Assembly (NCBI GenBank): GCA_029560455.1
Contig: JAKQKW010000070.1
Location: 1-15,771 of the forward strand
Source: Candidatus Rifleibacteriota bacterium
GTDB taxonomy: Bacteria > Riflebacteria > Ozemobacteria > Ozemobacterales > Ozemobacteraceae
DNA length: 15,771 bases
Direction: 5' to 3'
Shown here: piece after piece, positions 6,890-15,242 of the stretch
Layout: each line of letters begins with the position of its first letter
How positions within the stretch are numbered: position 1 is the stretch's first letter
The notes under the pieces: generated by a model
What the model saw: only the letters and a program-made list of their open reading frames with translations
Databases searched by the model: none
What the model was told of the DNA's origin: nothing
Translations under genes and position numbers: made by a program

Positions 6890-9800
6890 TCATCGCAAAA
6901 CCGCAAACTTGCCGCGTCCTTTGCGTTTGCCGGCCGGCGTCTGCGGGTCTTTATCGATTTCCATTCGGTAAAAGTAGACCCCGTTGGCCAGATACGAAGG
7001 CAGTCGCCAGCGAAAATCGTTGTCGCCTTCTCTTGCCCTGATAAAGAAGCCTTTGATCTTGTCGCCGGCGGTGTCGTAAATTTCGAGGTGTACGTCGCTG
7101 GCAAAATTCAGATAAAATCTGAAAGTGATTGTGTCGCCGCGCGCCGGGTTCGGGTAAACTGCGATGTTTTTGATGCTGTTTTCTGGAACATACCTTATGG
7201 TGCCCTGAACCGAGTCGTCTGCAAGTGAAACAACCTGAATCCGCTGTCCGGGCGCAACTTTCAGATTGCCGGCCGCCGGATCGCTGCGCAGACTGTTAAC
7301 TCTTATCGAGCCTCTGAAAAGGTTCGAATGGGCCGCAGTTTCGGTGAGGACGAGGTTGAACCCGACCGGGTCGGCGTCAGAAGTGATTTTTACAGAGGTT
7401 TGGTCGATGGTGAACCAGTTCTGGTCTTCTGCATCGATTTCGATAAAAAGAGCCGGACTTTCGAGCCTGTCGTAGATTCTGCGGGCATACGATCGATCAG
7501 CAAAAAATCTCAGTTCGTTGATCTGGGCTGGCGCAGTGCTGCCGGAACTGCGGTAATACAACAGCTTTCTGTCGGAGGTTAATATCGAAGATGTTATTTC
7601 AAGCCACTCACCGGGAAACAGCTGCAGGCTGTGCTCTGGTACTGCGCGGCTATCTGTGATGGCAAGACTGCAACGATAAAGGCCGCTGGTTGTCGAGGCT
7701 GGCACAACCGGGAGCATGAGCGTCTCGGTTGCTCTGGTGCCGCGTTTCGCTTCGAGAAAGAAACTGCGGCCGGTCAGATTGAGAGTGCCCGAGGCGGCGA
7801 TTTCGCAGAAAATCATCGGCAGATTGATGGTTTCAGAAGTAATCAGCTGAGCAAAGCTGCTTTCGCTGTAAAGGTTGATGCCCTGGCGGCCACCGGTCGA
7901 GAAAACATGCTGATAGGCAGGCAGCGGTTGTCCAAGATAGTCGGTCAGATTGCTGAGTTTTAAAGTGCAACTGGCTTCAACCGGCAGAGGGGCGGTCAAC
8001 CGCCAGCCTAAAACCGTTGCGTCAGTTGCCGGGCCAGACTGAACTGTGTCGATTACACCGCCTGCACTTTCGAAGTGCAGTGCTCCGTCGCCGCTGCGGT
8101 AGGCCATTTTGCGTGAAAATGCTGCTGCTGGTTGTATAACTTCGGCAATGCCGCTGCTGCCGGAAGCCGGCGTAATTGTGATGATTTCAGGCGATGATGC
8201 AAGCGCAAAATTGACTGCCGGGTTGGCTGCAAAAAGAAGGCTGCCCTGCAATGATGGTGCCGAAAAGACTGCCAGGTCCGAGTTGCCTGCAAAGCTGCCG
8301 GGCGAAGTTTCCTGAAGAGTGACATCGAGAACCTGGCTGCCATCAGAGAACCTGAAAATTCGTGTATCAGAAGCATTTGCAAACATCTCGGTGGTACTGG
8401 CGAGAATGCTGATTCCGCCCCTGACTGCTTCGCCGGTCTGTGAAACCTTTTGACCGGCAAGAGGCGCCAGACCGGTAAACAGCTCAAAGCTTGCAGTGGC
8501 TTCGCTTCTGGTAATGAATAAGGCCGTTTCGGGGAGCAGAAAAAGCCCATTGGTGTCGCGCAGATCTGTGTTGAGGCTGATCTGGTGACTGGCACCTGTT
8601 AAAAAAGCTGTCTGTGGTATAAAAGTTATGGCTCTGCCATTATCAGAAGAAGAATAGGTCAGCGGCAGCAACTGACTCCCTGAAGCCAGGACCTGAAGAC
8701 CGTTCTTCAGAGTGTTACCGTCGATGCTTTCGCTGAAGCTCAAAGTGAATGGCTGATCAAGATAGACTCCGGTGCTGCCTGATGCCGGAGAAATGCCAAG
8801 AAGCCGGGTGCGCAGATATGCGGTCAGATTGAGAACCATGCCAGGGCTGGCCTGAGATTGGATCTTGATCGTTGTGCCCGGTGGCAGATTAATCGGAAGA
8901 GCCAGTCGGTAAATGCCTGAAGGCGGCGCGATTTCGACAAGAGTCAGTTCCTGGCCGTCGATACTGCTGTCAGAAGATTCAATTCTGGCGCGGGCAGTTT
9001 CGTAAGTCGAGAAAGATGTATCTTTGGCAACCATTTCAAGATAGAGGCTGTCATTGTTAGCTACTGCCAGAGTCGTGGTCGCGTATGCAGAACTTTCATA
9101 ATTGCGCAGACTGACAATCTCGGTTGGCGGCGGCGGCGGTGGTTGGGTCGAAAACCGGGTTGCCATGGATGTTCCGAGAGCGTTGCCTGATGTGTCACGT
9201 ACCGATCCGTTCACACGCATCTCAAACACGGTCAGCAGGGGCAGTACGCCGGCTGGCTCAAGTCTGACCTGCAGGCCGCTGAGACTGCGGCGAATAGTTA
9301 CCGGAACAGTCGTATTATCGCTGATTCTTATCAGACTGAAGTTGGCTGCCGAAAGATCTGCGGGTTCAACCGGCCGGGTGAAATTCCAGCTGGGCCAGAC
9401 ATCAGCCGGCACGTTGACCGCTCCGCTCGCGGGCGAGAAAGACTCAAGGGTGAAACCGCGCATTATTCTGAGAAATTTTGCCAGGTCCGGTCGTGACTCA
9501 GGGGCAATTGTCAGAAGCTTTTCCGGTGATTCAGGCACCTGAAATGAGCCGTTGAATTCGCCGGGCGACGCTTCTGACAGCGTCAGAGAGAAAGTTGCCG
9601 TTTCGTCTGACCAGGTTGCGCTTGCTGTTTCCGGCTCGCTCAAATAAGCGTTTGAAGCTATGATGCTGACGTAAATTGTTTTTCCCGCTTCAACTTCGGC
9701 CAGGTTTGCCAGTGGCTGCGTCAGGGCAGAGTCGGCAAACAGCCTGAGCTCTTTGATCGTGGGGGTGAGGGTTGAATAACTGGCGATGAGTTCAGGGTAT

Positions 9801-12800
9801 GCAAGTCCGTCTGTGTCTTTGATCGCCGTAGAAAGTCTGAGAAACAGTTTTTCTGAGGGTTTGAGAGAAGTTTTGAGCGAAAGCTTGTTGGCGGCCGGTT
9901 GTGTTATTGAAAATGACGCCGGGCCCGAATTGCCGGCAAGAATGATGTTGCTCTTGTTTATCGTTGCCGCATCGAATGCTTTGCTGCCTTCGATCGAGAA
10001 AACACTGTCAAGAAAAAGATTGGCAGTGCCTGACGCTGGCGTCAGACTGGAAAATTTCGGTGTTTTGAGCGTTTTCAGAGTAGTTTTGACTGCCGGTGTG
10101 GTATTTGAATAAAAGGTCAGGGTGGCATCTTCGTCGGCAAAAACCGTGATCATGCCCTGAAAAACGCCTGAATTAACGGCGGTTTCCAGCAGTGTTACCG
10201 TTCGAGAATTGGCTGAAATATCGGTGGCCAGTGTTACCCCTGTAGTGTCAACTGTTGTGGCTGAAAGATCAGCGGCGGTAATCTCGATGAATATGTCTGC
10301 TGAAGGGGCGATAAGAGAGCCATCTGTCAGCTGGTTCTGATAGGCGCTGTCTGAAAAGGTTTTGATGGTATTGATGCCGGTCGGCGGCACCGAAGTTGAC
10401 TGTGTCGTAAAGCTCATTACGAAGGGTGTTTGTATTGAATTGCCTGCAATGTCTCTTATATCGTCGATGTGCAGAACGTAAGTTTTACTGAATTCAAGAC
10501 TCTGAGCCGGCGCAAACTCGATCAGGCGCTGGGCGGCCAGGTAGGTTACAGTGCCCGCAACCCCGCTTCCATTGTATGTAAGTCTGACATTGGTGCTGTT
10601 TACAGTTGTGCTGTTGAGGTCTTCGCTTGCCTTAACTCTTATCGGGGTAGCAAATGAAACACCGACTGCTCCCGAAGCAGGCAAAGAAGGGCTCAGCTTT
10701 GGAAATGACAGCGTCAGGCTCTGGCTTGCTGCCGGTGAAACAGCAGAGGTTACTTTCATTAAAAAACCGTCAGAAAGGTTGCCGTATGCCAGTGAGCCTT
10801 TAAAAATGCCGGAATTGGCAGTTGTTTCTGTGAGAATGACCGTATTGCCGGTCGAAATGTTTACTGAAGTTGTGTCAACGGTATTTGCGGCAGCATCCTG
10901 CCCGATTGCTTCAATGTAAAGGGTTCCGGTGGCATTGAAATCCTGACCGGCGGTGTAGGCGCTCAATGGCGACATAGCAGCGGTTGGATACAGATTTATG
11001 CTGCTTATGGCTGTAGGCTGGGTCTGGGCCGCCTGAGTCGTGAACTTGAAATCGAATGGTCTGAACAAAGGGTTTCCGACTGTCGACCTGAGCCCTGAGT
11101 CAGAATAAATTGCCGAAATCAGAAACTCTGAATTGAATGGCAGCGGCGATGAAGGAGTCAGTGTAATACGTTTACGGTCAGGTGACAGGCTTCTTGAAAC
11201 TGAAACCGGCAAGCCACCGGAACTGACATTCAATGCTGTATCATTGCCGGCGCTGCCAAGGGGCTCGGAGAAGGTAAGGCTGATGGCTGAATCGACGCGG
11301 ACATTGCTGGCGCCAGAAGCGGTTGCCGTTCCTGAGATTGTGGTGACAGTTGTCTGGTCGCCGTAAAGTTCAGGAAAAGCTACAGACAGGTTCGCTGTTA
11401 TCGAAGGCTTCTGAGTTGCCAGAAAAATGAGGCTGCCGCTGCTGGCTGTCGGCAAGGGTGCTGGAACACCATAGAGCGGAATTGCATTGAATGAAAAGCT
11501 GCCTATATATATGCCGCTTGAATTCGAAGCCGATTCTCGAATGGCGAATTCATAACTGTTTCCCCAGCCTGTTTGCAGGGTGACAGACGCAAGGTCACGT
11601 GTCTGAGTCGCTCCGTCGGTGCCGTTTATCTTTATGTGAACGGTTGCCGAGGCGGGTATTTTTTCTGCTGCGCCCCAGCTGGTAATCAGCAGCGGGTCTT
11701 TGTAAAGGCTTATGTTGCCCAGATCGGTGGGAAGGGTCAGGGCCGGCTGGGTTGAAAAGCTCATCTGGAAAGGTTCCGGCACGTTGGCCAGACCGTTTCC
11801 GGCCAGATCTTTTATGCCGTTGTTGAGTTCGATGTTGTAGGTGGTTGCGGTTTTCAGCCATCCGTCCGGGGAATCGTCAGGGTCGATGCTGATGCGGTTG
11901 CCGCTGACCACAAGCGTGTAACTGGCAGGATCGCCGTTGCGGGTCAGCTTGAGCGAGGTCGTATTGACCGAAGCTGCGAGTATGTTTTCTGAAAAAACAA
12001 AATATGGCTGCTGGTCTATGGTAACACCGACTGCAGCATTTGCCGGGTAGAAAGAGGCGAGGGTGGGTGGTGTCTTATCTTCTGTGGTGAAAGAGTAAAC
12101 CAGTGGTGATCTTTGCGGATTTCCAAAGAGATCTGCCTGATTGAATACTTCGACAGTGTATGTCTTCTCGCTTTCGAGCAACGCGGTCGGCACGACGCTG
12201 ATTTCTCTGAGAACACTGTTGTAGCTGACATTGATACTGATAATGCTGCCATTCTGTCTGGTAATGATGTTTCCGGTGTTAACCAGTGCGCTGTTCAGTG
12301 CCTCATCAGCCTGGATGCGTAGTGCCGAGTTCAACGGCACATTTACTGCGCCGGATGCGGGTGTGATCGGAGTCAGGCCCGGCCAGGTTATCAGCAGTGC
12401 GGCGCTGGCCGATGGGGTTATAGTTGAAGCTATTTTCAGCTGAAAATTGTGTGTGAGCCCTGAAAAGCTGGTTTGCCCGACAAAAACTCCGGTGCTGGAT
12501 GCAGTTTCGGTAAGAATCACATTTTGCCCGGTTGAGACTGAGGCAGTTGTGCTGTCACGGGTAAGCGATTGCCCGTCTGTGGCCTCAATTTTGATATAAA
12601 CGGTACCGGTGCCATAATAATCGGCGTCTGCTGATAACTCGTTGCTTAAGCCGGCATCTGAGTAAAGTATTACCTTGTTGACCGAAATTGGCTGAGTCTG
12701 TGATGCCTGAGTCGTAAAAGTGCTGGTAAAGGTTGCCGGCACGTTGACGAAAGGGTTCCCCACCATGTCGGTAATGCCGTAGCCCGCCTCGATCTGATAT

Positions 12801-15145
12801 TGTGTCTCAGTGCGCAACAGACCCTCGAGTGTGTCGTCGGGGTCGATGGTGATGCTGTTGCCAGACCCACTGACGCTGTAGCCGGCCAGGGTCCCTGATC
12901 TTGTCAGTTTTATATTATTTGCGTTGACCGTACTGCTCATGATGTTTTCAGAAAAAACTATCTGAGGCTGAGTGTTTATCAAGGTTCCAATCGCTGATCC
13001 GGCCGGTGAAACAGAACTGATGGTCGGAAAGCCGCAACTCAGGTCGAGATAAACGTCGCTTTTAATCGTCTGAAAACGAAAAACGTGATTGCCACCGGTT
13101 GGTGTCGAAACCGTGTAGCTGCCGCGAAATATTTTTGAGTTTGCAGCGGTTTCTGTCAGTGTTGCTGTGCCCTGGGGCGTGCCAGAGCCGTTCAGGTATA
13201 CACTTACGGTGGTTGTGTCGACCGTATTGAAGGCCGGGTCGACAGCCGTTTCTACCGAAATGTAGATGGTGGCGCTGGCGTTGATCTCATTGCCGCTGTT
13301 TAACTGGCTGGCAGCGTCATAGGCCGGGCTGGTGAAGAGAGAAATACTGGCGACCTCATCTGCGGCCACCTGGCTTGAGGTGTTTTGCGTGACAAAGCTT
13401 ATTTGCCGGTCTTCATAAATCTGCGATCCATTGGCATCGATAACATCACTGGCAATCGTTATGGTGTATGTGGTATTAAAATCAAGATTGGCAGCAGGTT
13501 TAAAATATATCTCATTACTTGTGCCGCCATCGTAAACGATGTTGACCGGGTTGTTTGCCGCGTCAAGCAGTCTTATCGGGGTGTTGGTGCCAATTATCTG
13601 GGCATAACTCGCAACCCGCATATCCTTGTCGAACCTTATTCTGAACCTGTTGGAATTTTCTCTGATAAAGCGATAGCCGCTGGTCAGAGATCTCAGACCG
13701 TCCGCAACCAGGCCCGAATTTACGGCTGCCGCAGTTGAACTTGCCGGCCTTACTTCAGCAAAATCAACTCTGATGCCGATTTCTGACCCTCTGAAAGGCG
13801 GCCCTTCAAGGTGCAGCACTCTGGTGTCAGAAGCCCAGTAACATTCATCAGGGAAGCTTAACTTGCGACTGAAAAATTCAAAGTTTTTAAACCCGGAAAT
13901 TATTACCTGCCCGGCGTAAAGATCGTTGTCCTTCTCGTAAGAAAATTGGCTGGCAAAGCCGGCAGCAACAGCCGGGGGAAAAATTCCGCTGGTGTTGCTG
14001 TTGAGTGGGTGATAGTGCTTCATTCCGCCTGCAATAGAGACAACAAGACTTTGATCAAAATTCTGGCCGCCAAATCCGCTTAAACCAAGGTTTGTGAATG
14101 ACTGACCGGCATCGAGAGCGTTGATTGCAGCCTCAAATGTAAAGCGGGGTGTCGATGCGGGGTCGAATGTTCCTTTTTTGTACTTTATCTGGGTGTTGTC
14201 CAGCCAGGCGATGAAAACCTCTTCTGTTCTGGGGTTCTGAAAGATTGAGACCGCTGCACCTGAAATATTGCCCAGTCCTGAAATGTCGGTAGTGTGAAAA
14301 TTTGGAAGCTCCGCGTCCTGGCAGGTTAAAATTCTTATGGTTCCAGCTGTTGTTGATGGATATGCAACTGATATGTATTCGTTGTTTCCATTTTTTAACA
14401 ATGCTCCGGCAGGTCCAAAGTTTGTATTTATAGAACTTCCAACTATTTCCCCATGATCAATCCATGTTTGACAGTCGACTGAGGAGGCATATCTTAAAAT
14501 GTTGCCGAGACTAAGCCAGAAAACAATCGCTCTGTTTGTATTGACGACCATTGAGTGAGATTTTGGGGCGTTTGTGGTTGTGCTCACCTTTGTTTTTGAT
14601 ACCGGTATGGCTTGAAAAACCTCATTGTCTTCGTTGAAGACGGAAATAAAAATTTCTCTGGTTGCAGATAAATTCATTGTTGTTATCAGGAATTTTTCCC
14701 GAAGGCCGGCGAAAGCGTAGTTTACGGGCACCTGGGCCGCGTTGACGCAGTTTTCGTAAAAGGTTCCGTCGGTGTAGGGTCTGGTCGTCAGCATACTTTG
14801 CCAGTTCGCGGCAGGGTAGTTTGACTGCCATGCCGGAAAATTAATCGGTGCCGATGCCGGCCTATATGTCTGTATGCTACCGGATGCGTTGAAAAACGCC
14901 AGATCCGGCACAACGTATTTTCGGCCGGTAATTTCAGGTTGTGAGAAAGTGAAGCTGGCGGTGAGTGGATTTATGGTCATTGTGACCGAAGCCGGAAATT
15001 GCTGCACCCCACAGAGAATAGTAGGGTAAAAAATCCCTAGTAGAAAAAATACTAGCAAGGAAAATTTCCCTAAACAGTTTTGGCGGCCGTGGCTTTTTTT
15101 GAGTGCTTCTGCTCTCGGTTGCCCAGCTATTTCGCCTGATTTCAC
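6890..15145 (-). CDS. giant secreted multi-domain surface protein (Ig-like repeats, FlgD-like C-terminus)
   Basis: A single uninterrupted frame of about 2751 residues. From the chosen GTG start, a basic n-region and a hydrophobic core (about residues 28-45) form a signal peptide. Residues about 60-470 look like a beta-propeller, with an Asp-box-like SSVDCQTW near residue 220. From about 486 to 2652 come ten SbsA-type Ig-like (Big_5) modules, typically opening PASGAVNV and closing FTTQ. These alternate with ten copies of a second beta module with the pattern TVDTT then LTETA-x-SGxF-x-G. A PPPPPP linker lies near residue 2002. The C-terminal domain (about 2657-2751) starts YPNPARGD and contains LANGVYFYR, as in FlgD-Ig/secretion-tail domains. 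Cysteines are very rare. It is likely an extracellular adhesin, stalk or matrix protein; the ligand is unknown. The start is uncertain: the frame stays open to 15313, overlapping the divergent lipoprotein gene. Alternatives are TTG 15181 and a TTG just before the hydrophobic core. Confidence 0.88.
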   Translation of the reverse strand: MKSGEIAGQPRAEALKKSHGRQNCLGKFSLLVFFLLGIFYPTILCGVQQFPASVTMTINPLTASFTFSQPEITGRKYVVPDLAFFNASGSIQTYRPASAPINFPAWQSNYPAANWQSMLTTRPYTDGTFYENCVNAAQVPVNYAFAGLREKFLITTMNLSATREIFISVFNEDNEVFQAIPVSKTKVSTTTNAPKSHSMVVNTNRAIVFWLSLGNILRYASSVDCQTWIDHGEIVGSSINTNFGPAGALLKNGNNEYISVAYPSTTAGTIRILTCQDAELPNFHTTDISGLGNISGAAVSIFQNPRTEEVFIAWLDNTQIKYKKGTFDPASTPRFTFEAAINALDAGQSFTNLGLSGFGGQNFDQSLVVSIAGGMKHYHPLNSNTSGIFPPAVAAGFASQFSYEKDNDLYAGQVIISGFKNFEFFSRKLSFPDECYWASDTRVLHLEGPPFRGSEIGIRVDFAEVRPASSTAAAVNSGLVADGLRSLTSGYRFIRENSNRFRIRFDKDMRVASYAQIIGTNTPIRLLDAANNPVNIVYDGGTSNEIYFKPAANLDFNTTYTITIASDVIDANGSQIYEDRQISFVTQNTSSQVAADEVASISLFTSPAYDAASQLNSGNEINASATIYISVETAVDPAFNTVDTTTVSVYLNGSGTPQGTATLTETAANSKIFRGSYTVSTPTGGNHVFRFQTIKSDVYLDLSCGFPTISSVSPAGSAIGTLINTQPQIVFSENIMSSTVNANNIKLTRSGTLAGYSVSGSGNSITIDPDDTLEGLLRTETQYQIEAGYGITDMVGNPFVNVPATFTSTFTTQASQTQPISVNKVILYSDAGLSNELSADADYYGTGTVYIKIEATDGQSLTRDSTTASVSTGQNVILTETASSTGVFVGQTSFSGLTHNFQLKIASTITPSASAALLITWPGLTPITPASGAVNVPLNSALRIQADEALNSALVNTGNIITRQNGSIISINVSYNSVLREISVVPTALLESEKTYTVEVFNQADLFGNPQRSPLVYSFTTEDKTPPTLASFYPANAAVGVTIDQQPYFVFSENILAASVNTTSLKLTRNGDPASYTLVVSGNRISIDPDDSPDGWLKTATTYNIELNNGIKDLAGNGLANVPEPFQMSFSTQPALTLPTDLGNISLYKDPLLITSWGAAEKIPASATVHIKINGTDGATQTRDLASVTLQTGWGNSYEFAIRESASNSSGIYIGSFSFNAIPLYGVPAPLPTASSGSLIFLATQKPSITANLSVAFPELYGDQTTVTTISGTATASGASNVRVDSAISLTFSEPLGSAGNDTALNVSSGGLPVSVSRSLSPDRKRITLTPSSPLPFNSEFLISAIYSDSGLRSTVGNPLFRPFDFKFTTQAAQTQPTAISSINLYPTAAMSPLSAYTAGQDFNATGTLYIEAIGQDAAANTVDTTSVNISTGNTVILTETTANSGIFKGSLAYGNLSDGFLMKVTSAVSPAASQSLTLSFPKLSPSLPASGAVGVSFATPIRVKASEDLNSTTVNSTNVRLTYNGSGVAGTVTYLAAQRLIEFAPAQSLEFSKTYVLHIDDIRDIAGNSIQTPFVMSFTTQSTSVPPTGINTIKTFSDSAYQNQLTDGSLIAPSADIFIEITAADLSATTVDTTGVTLATDISANSRTVTLLETAVNSGVFQGMITVFADEDATLTFYSNTTPAVKTTLKTLKTPKFSSLTPASGTANLFLDSVFSIEGSKAFDAATINKSNIILAGNSGPASFSITQPAANKLSLKTSLKPSEKLFLRLSTAIKDTDGLAYPELIASYSTLTPTIKELRLFADSALTQPLANLAEVEAGKTIYVSIIASNAYLSEPETASATWSDETATFSLTLSEASPGEFNGSFQVPESPEKLLTIAPESRPDLAKFLRIMRGFTLESFSPASGAVNVPADVWPSWNFTRPVEPADLSAANFSLIRISDNTTVPVTIRRSLSGLQVRLEPAGVLPLLTVFEMRVNGSVRDTSGNALGTSMATRFSTQPPPPPPTEIVSLRNYESSAYATTTLAVANNDSLYLEMVAKDTSFSTYETARARIESSDSSIDGQELTLVEIAPPSGIYRLALPINLPPGTTIKIQSQASPGMVLNLTAYLRTRLLGISPASGSTGVYLDQPFTLSFSESIDGNTLKNGLQVLASGSQLLPLTYSSSDNGRAITFIPQTAFLTGASHQISLNTDLRDTNGLFLLPETALFITRSEATASFELFTGLAPLAGQKVSQTGEAVRGGISILASTTEMFANASDTRIFRFSDGSQVLDVTLQETSPGSFAGNSDLAVFSAPSLQGSLLFAANPAVNFALASSPEIITITPASGSSGIAEVIQPAAAFSRKMAYRSGDGALHFESAGGVIDTVQSGPATDATVLGWRLTAPLPVEASCTLKLSNLTDYLGQPLPAYQHVFSTGGRQGINLYSESSFAQLITSETINLPMIFCEIAASGTLNLTGRSFFLEAKRGTRATETLMLPVVPASTTSGLYRCSLAITDSRAVPEHSLQLFPGEWLEITSSILTSDRKLLYYRSSGSTAPAQINELRFFADRSYARRIYDRLESPALFIEIDAEDQNWFTIDQTSVKITSDADPVGFNLVLTETAAHSNLFRGSIRVNSLRSDPAAGNLKVAPGQRIQVVSLADDSVQGTIRYVPENSIKNIAVYPNPARGDTITFRFYLNFASDVHLEIYDTAGDKIKGFFIRAREGDNDFRWRLPSYLANGVYFYRMEIDKDPQTPAGKRKGRGKFAVLR
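7190..13690 (-). repeat. array of alternating Ig-like and companion beta modules within the giant gene
   Basis: Read from the protein, the order is B1-c1-B2-c2-B3-B4-c3-B5-c4-B6-c5-B7-c6-B8-c7-B9-c8-B10-c9-c10, where B is a Big_5-type module and c the companion. B3 and B4 are joined directly by TTEDKTPPTL, and c9-c10 are adjacent before the C-terminal domain. The copies are divergent in sequence rather than identical, so this is an old domain array and not a recent tandem DNA duplication. Copies B2 and B4 share IDPDD and the longest common stretches. Later copies (c6-c9) have lost much of the TVDTT motif. Confidence 0.8.
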
Positions 15146-15158
15146 AAGCTTTTCGCCA
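15081..15158 (-). other. GC-rich, possibly structured RNA element in the leader of the giant gene
   Basis: Flanked by AT-rich DNA, this stretch read on the - strand begins UGGCG and ends CGCCA (15158-15154 with 15085-15081), giving a 5-bp closing helix. Inside it UUGUG can pair with CACGG (two G-U pairs), and GAG-A-GC-AGAA-GC-A-CUC forms a small hairpin. I could not match it to any riboswitch class. The same bases also read as an open frame continuous with the giant protein, so they may simply be its N-terminal codons. Confidence 0.25.
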
Positions 15159-15171
15159 TATATATGAAAAG
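15149..15171. repeat. inverted repeat around an AT palindrome in the divergent region
   Basis: CTTTTC (15149-15154) and GAAAAG (15166-15171) are an exact inverted repeat with an 11-base spacer. A ten-base palindrome CATATATATG (15157-15166) lies between and abuts them. It sits between the divergent giant and lipoprotein genes, where an operator would be expected, but binding is only inferred. The remaining gap to 15242 holds a run of T and the AGGAGG site of the lipoprotein gene. No convincing promoter pair was found on either strand. Confidence 0.35.
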
Positions 15172-15242
15172 TCGGGTACAAAATTTGCTTGCCTTTACTG
15201 TAGCGCCGTTTTATTTTTTTTTGACCTGACAGGAGGAATTTT

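Noticed and set aside
6844..7104. N-terminal extension of YbaB to 193 residues
   Set aside because: It overlaps the end of the giant gene in another frame. The ATG at 6843 has a good ribosome site and gives the normal family length.
6890..7175. Bona fide type IX secretion (Por) sorting domain at the giant protein's C-terminus
   Set aside because: The YPNP start fits, but the LANGVYFYR core and KFAVLR ending match FlgD-Ig-type tails better, and no T9SS genes are in view.
9102..11366. Several + strand frames opposite the giant gene
   Set aside because: Their products are low-complexity shadows. The - strand frame shows consistent Ig-like repeats throughout.
7190..13690. CRISPR or recent tandem DNA repeats in the repeat-rich gene
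   Set aside because: The units are about 300 bp protein modules with diverged DNA, not short identical repeats with spacers.
15081..15163. c-di-GMP-I (GEMM) riboswitch on the - strand
   Set aside because: Only one short segment resembles the aptamer. The conserved GCAAAGC part and correct order of stems are absent.
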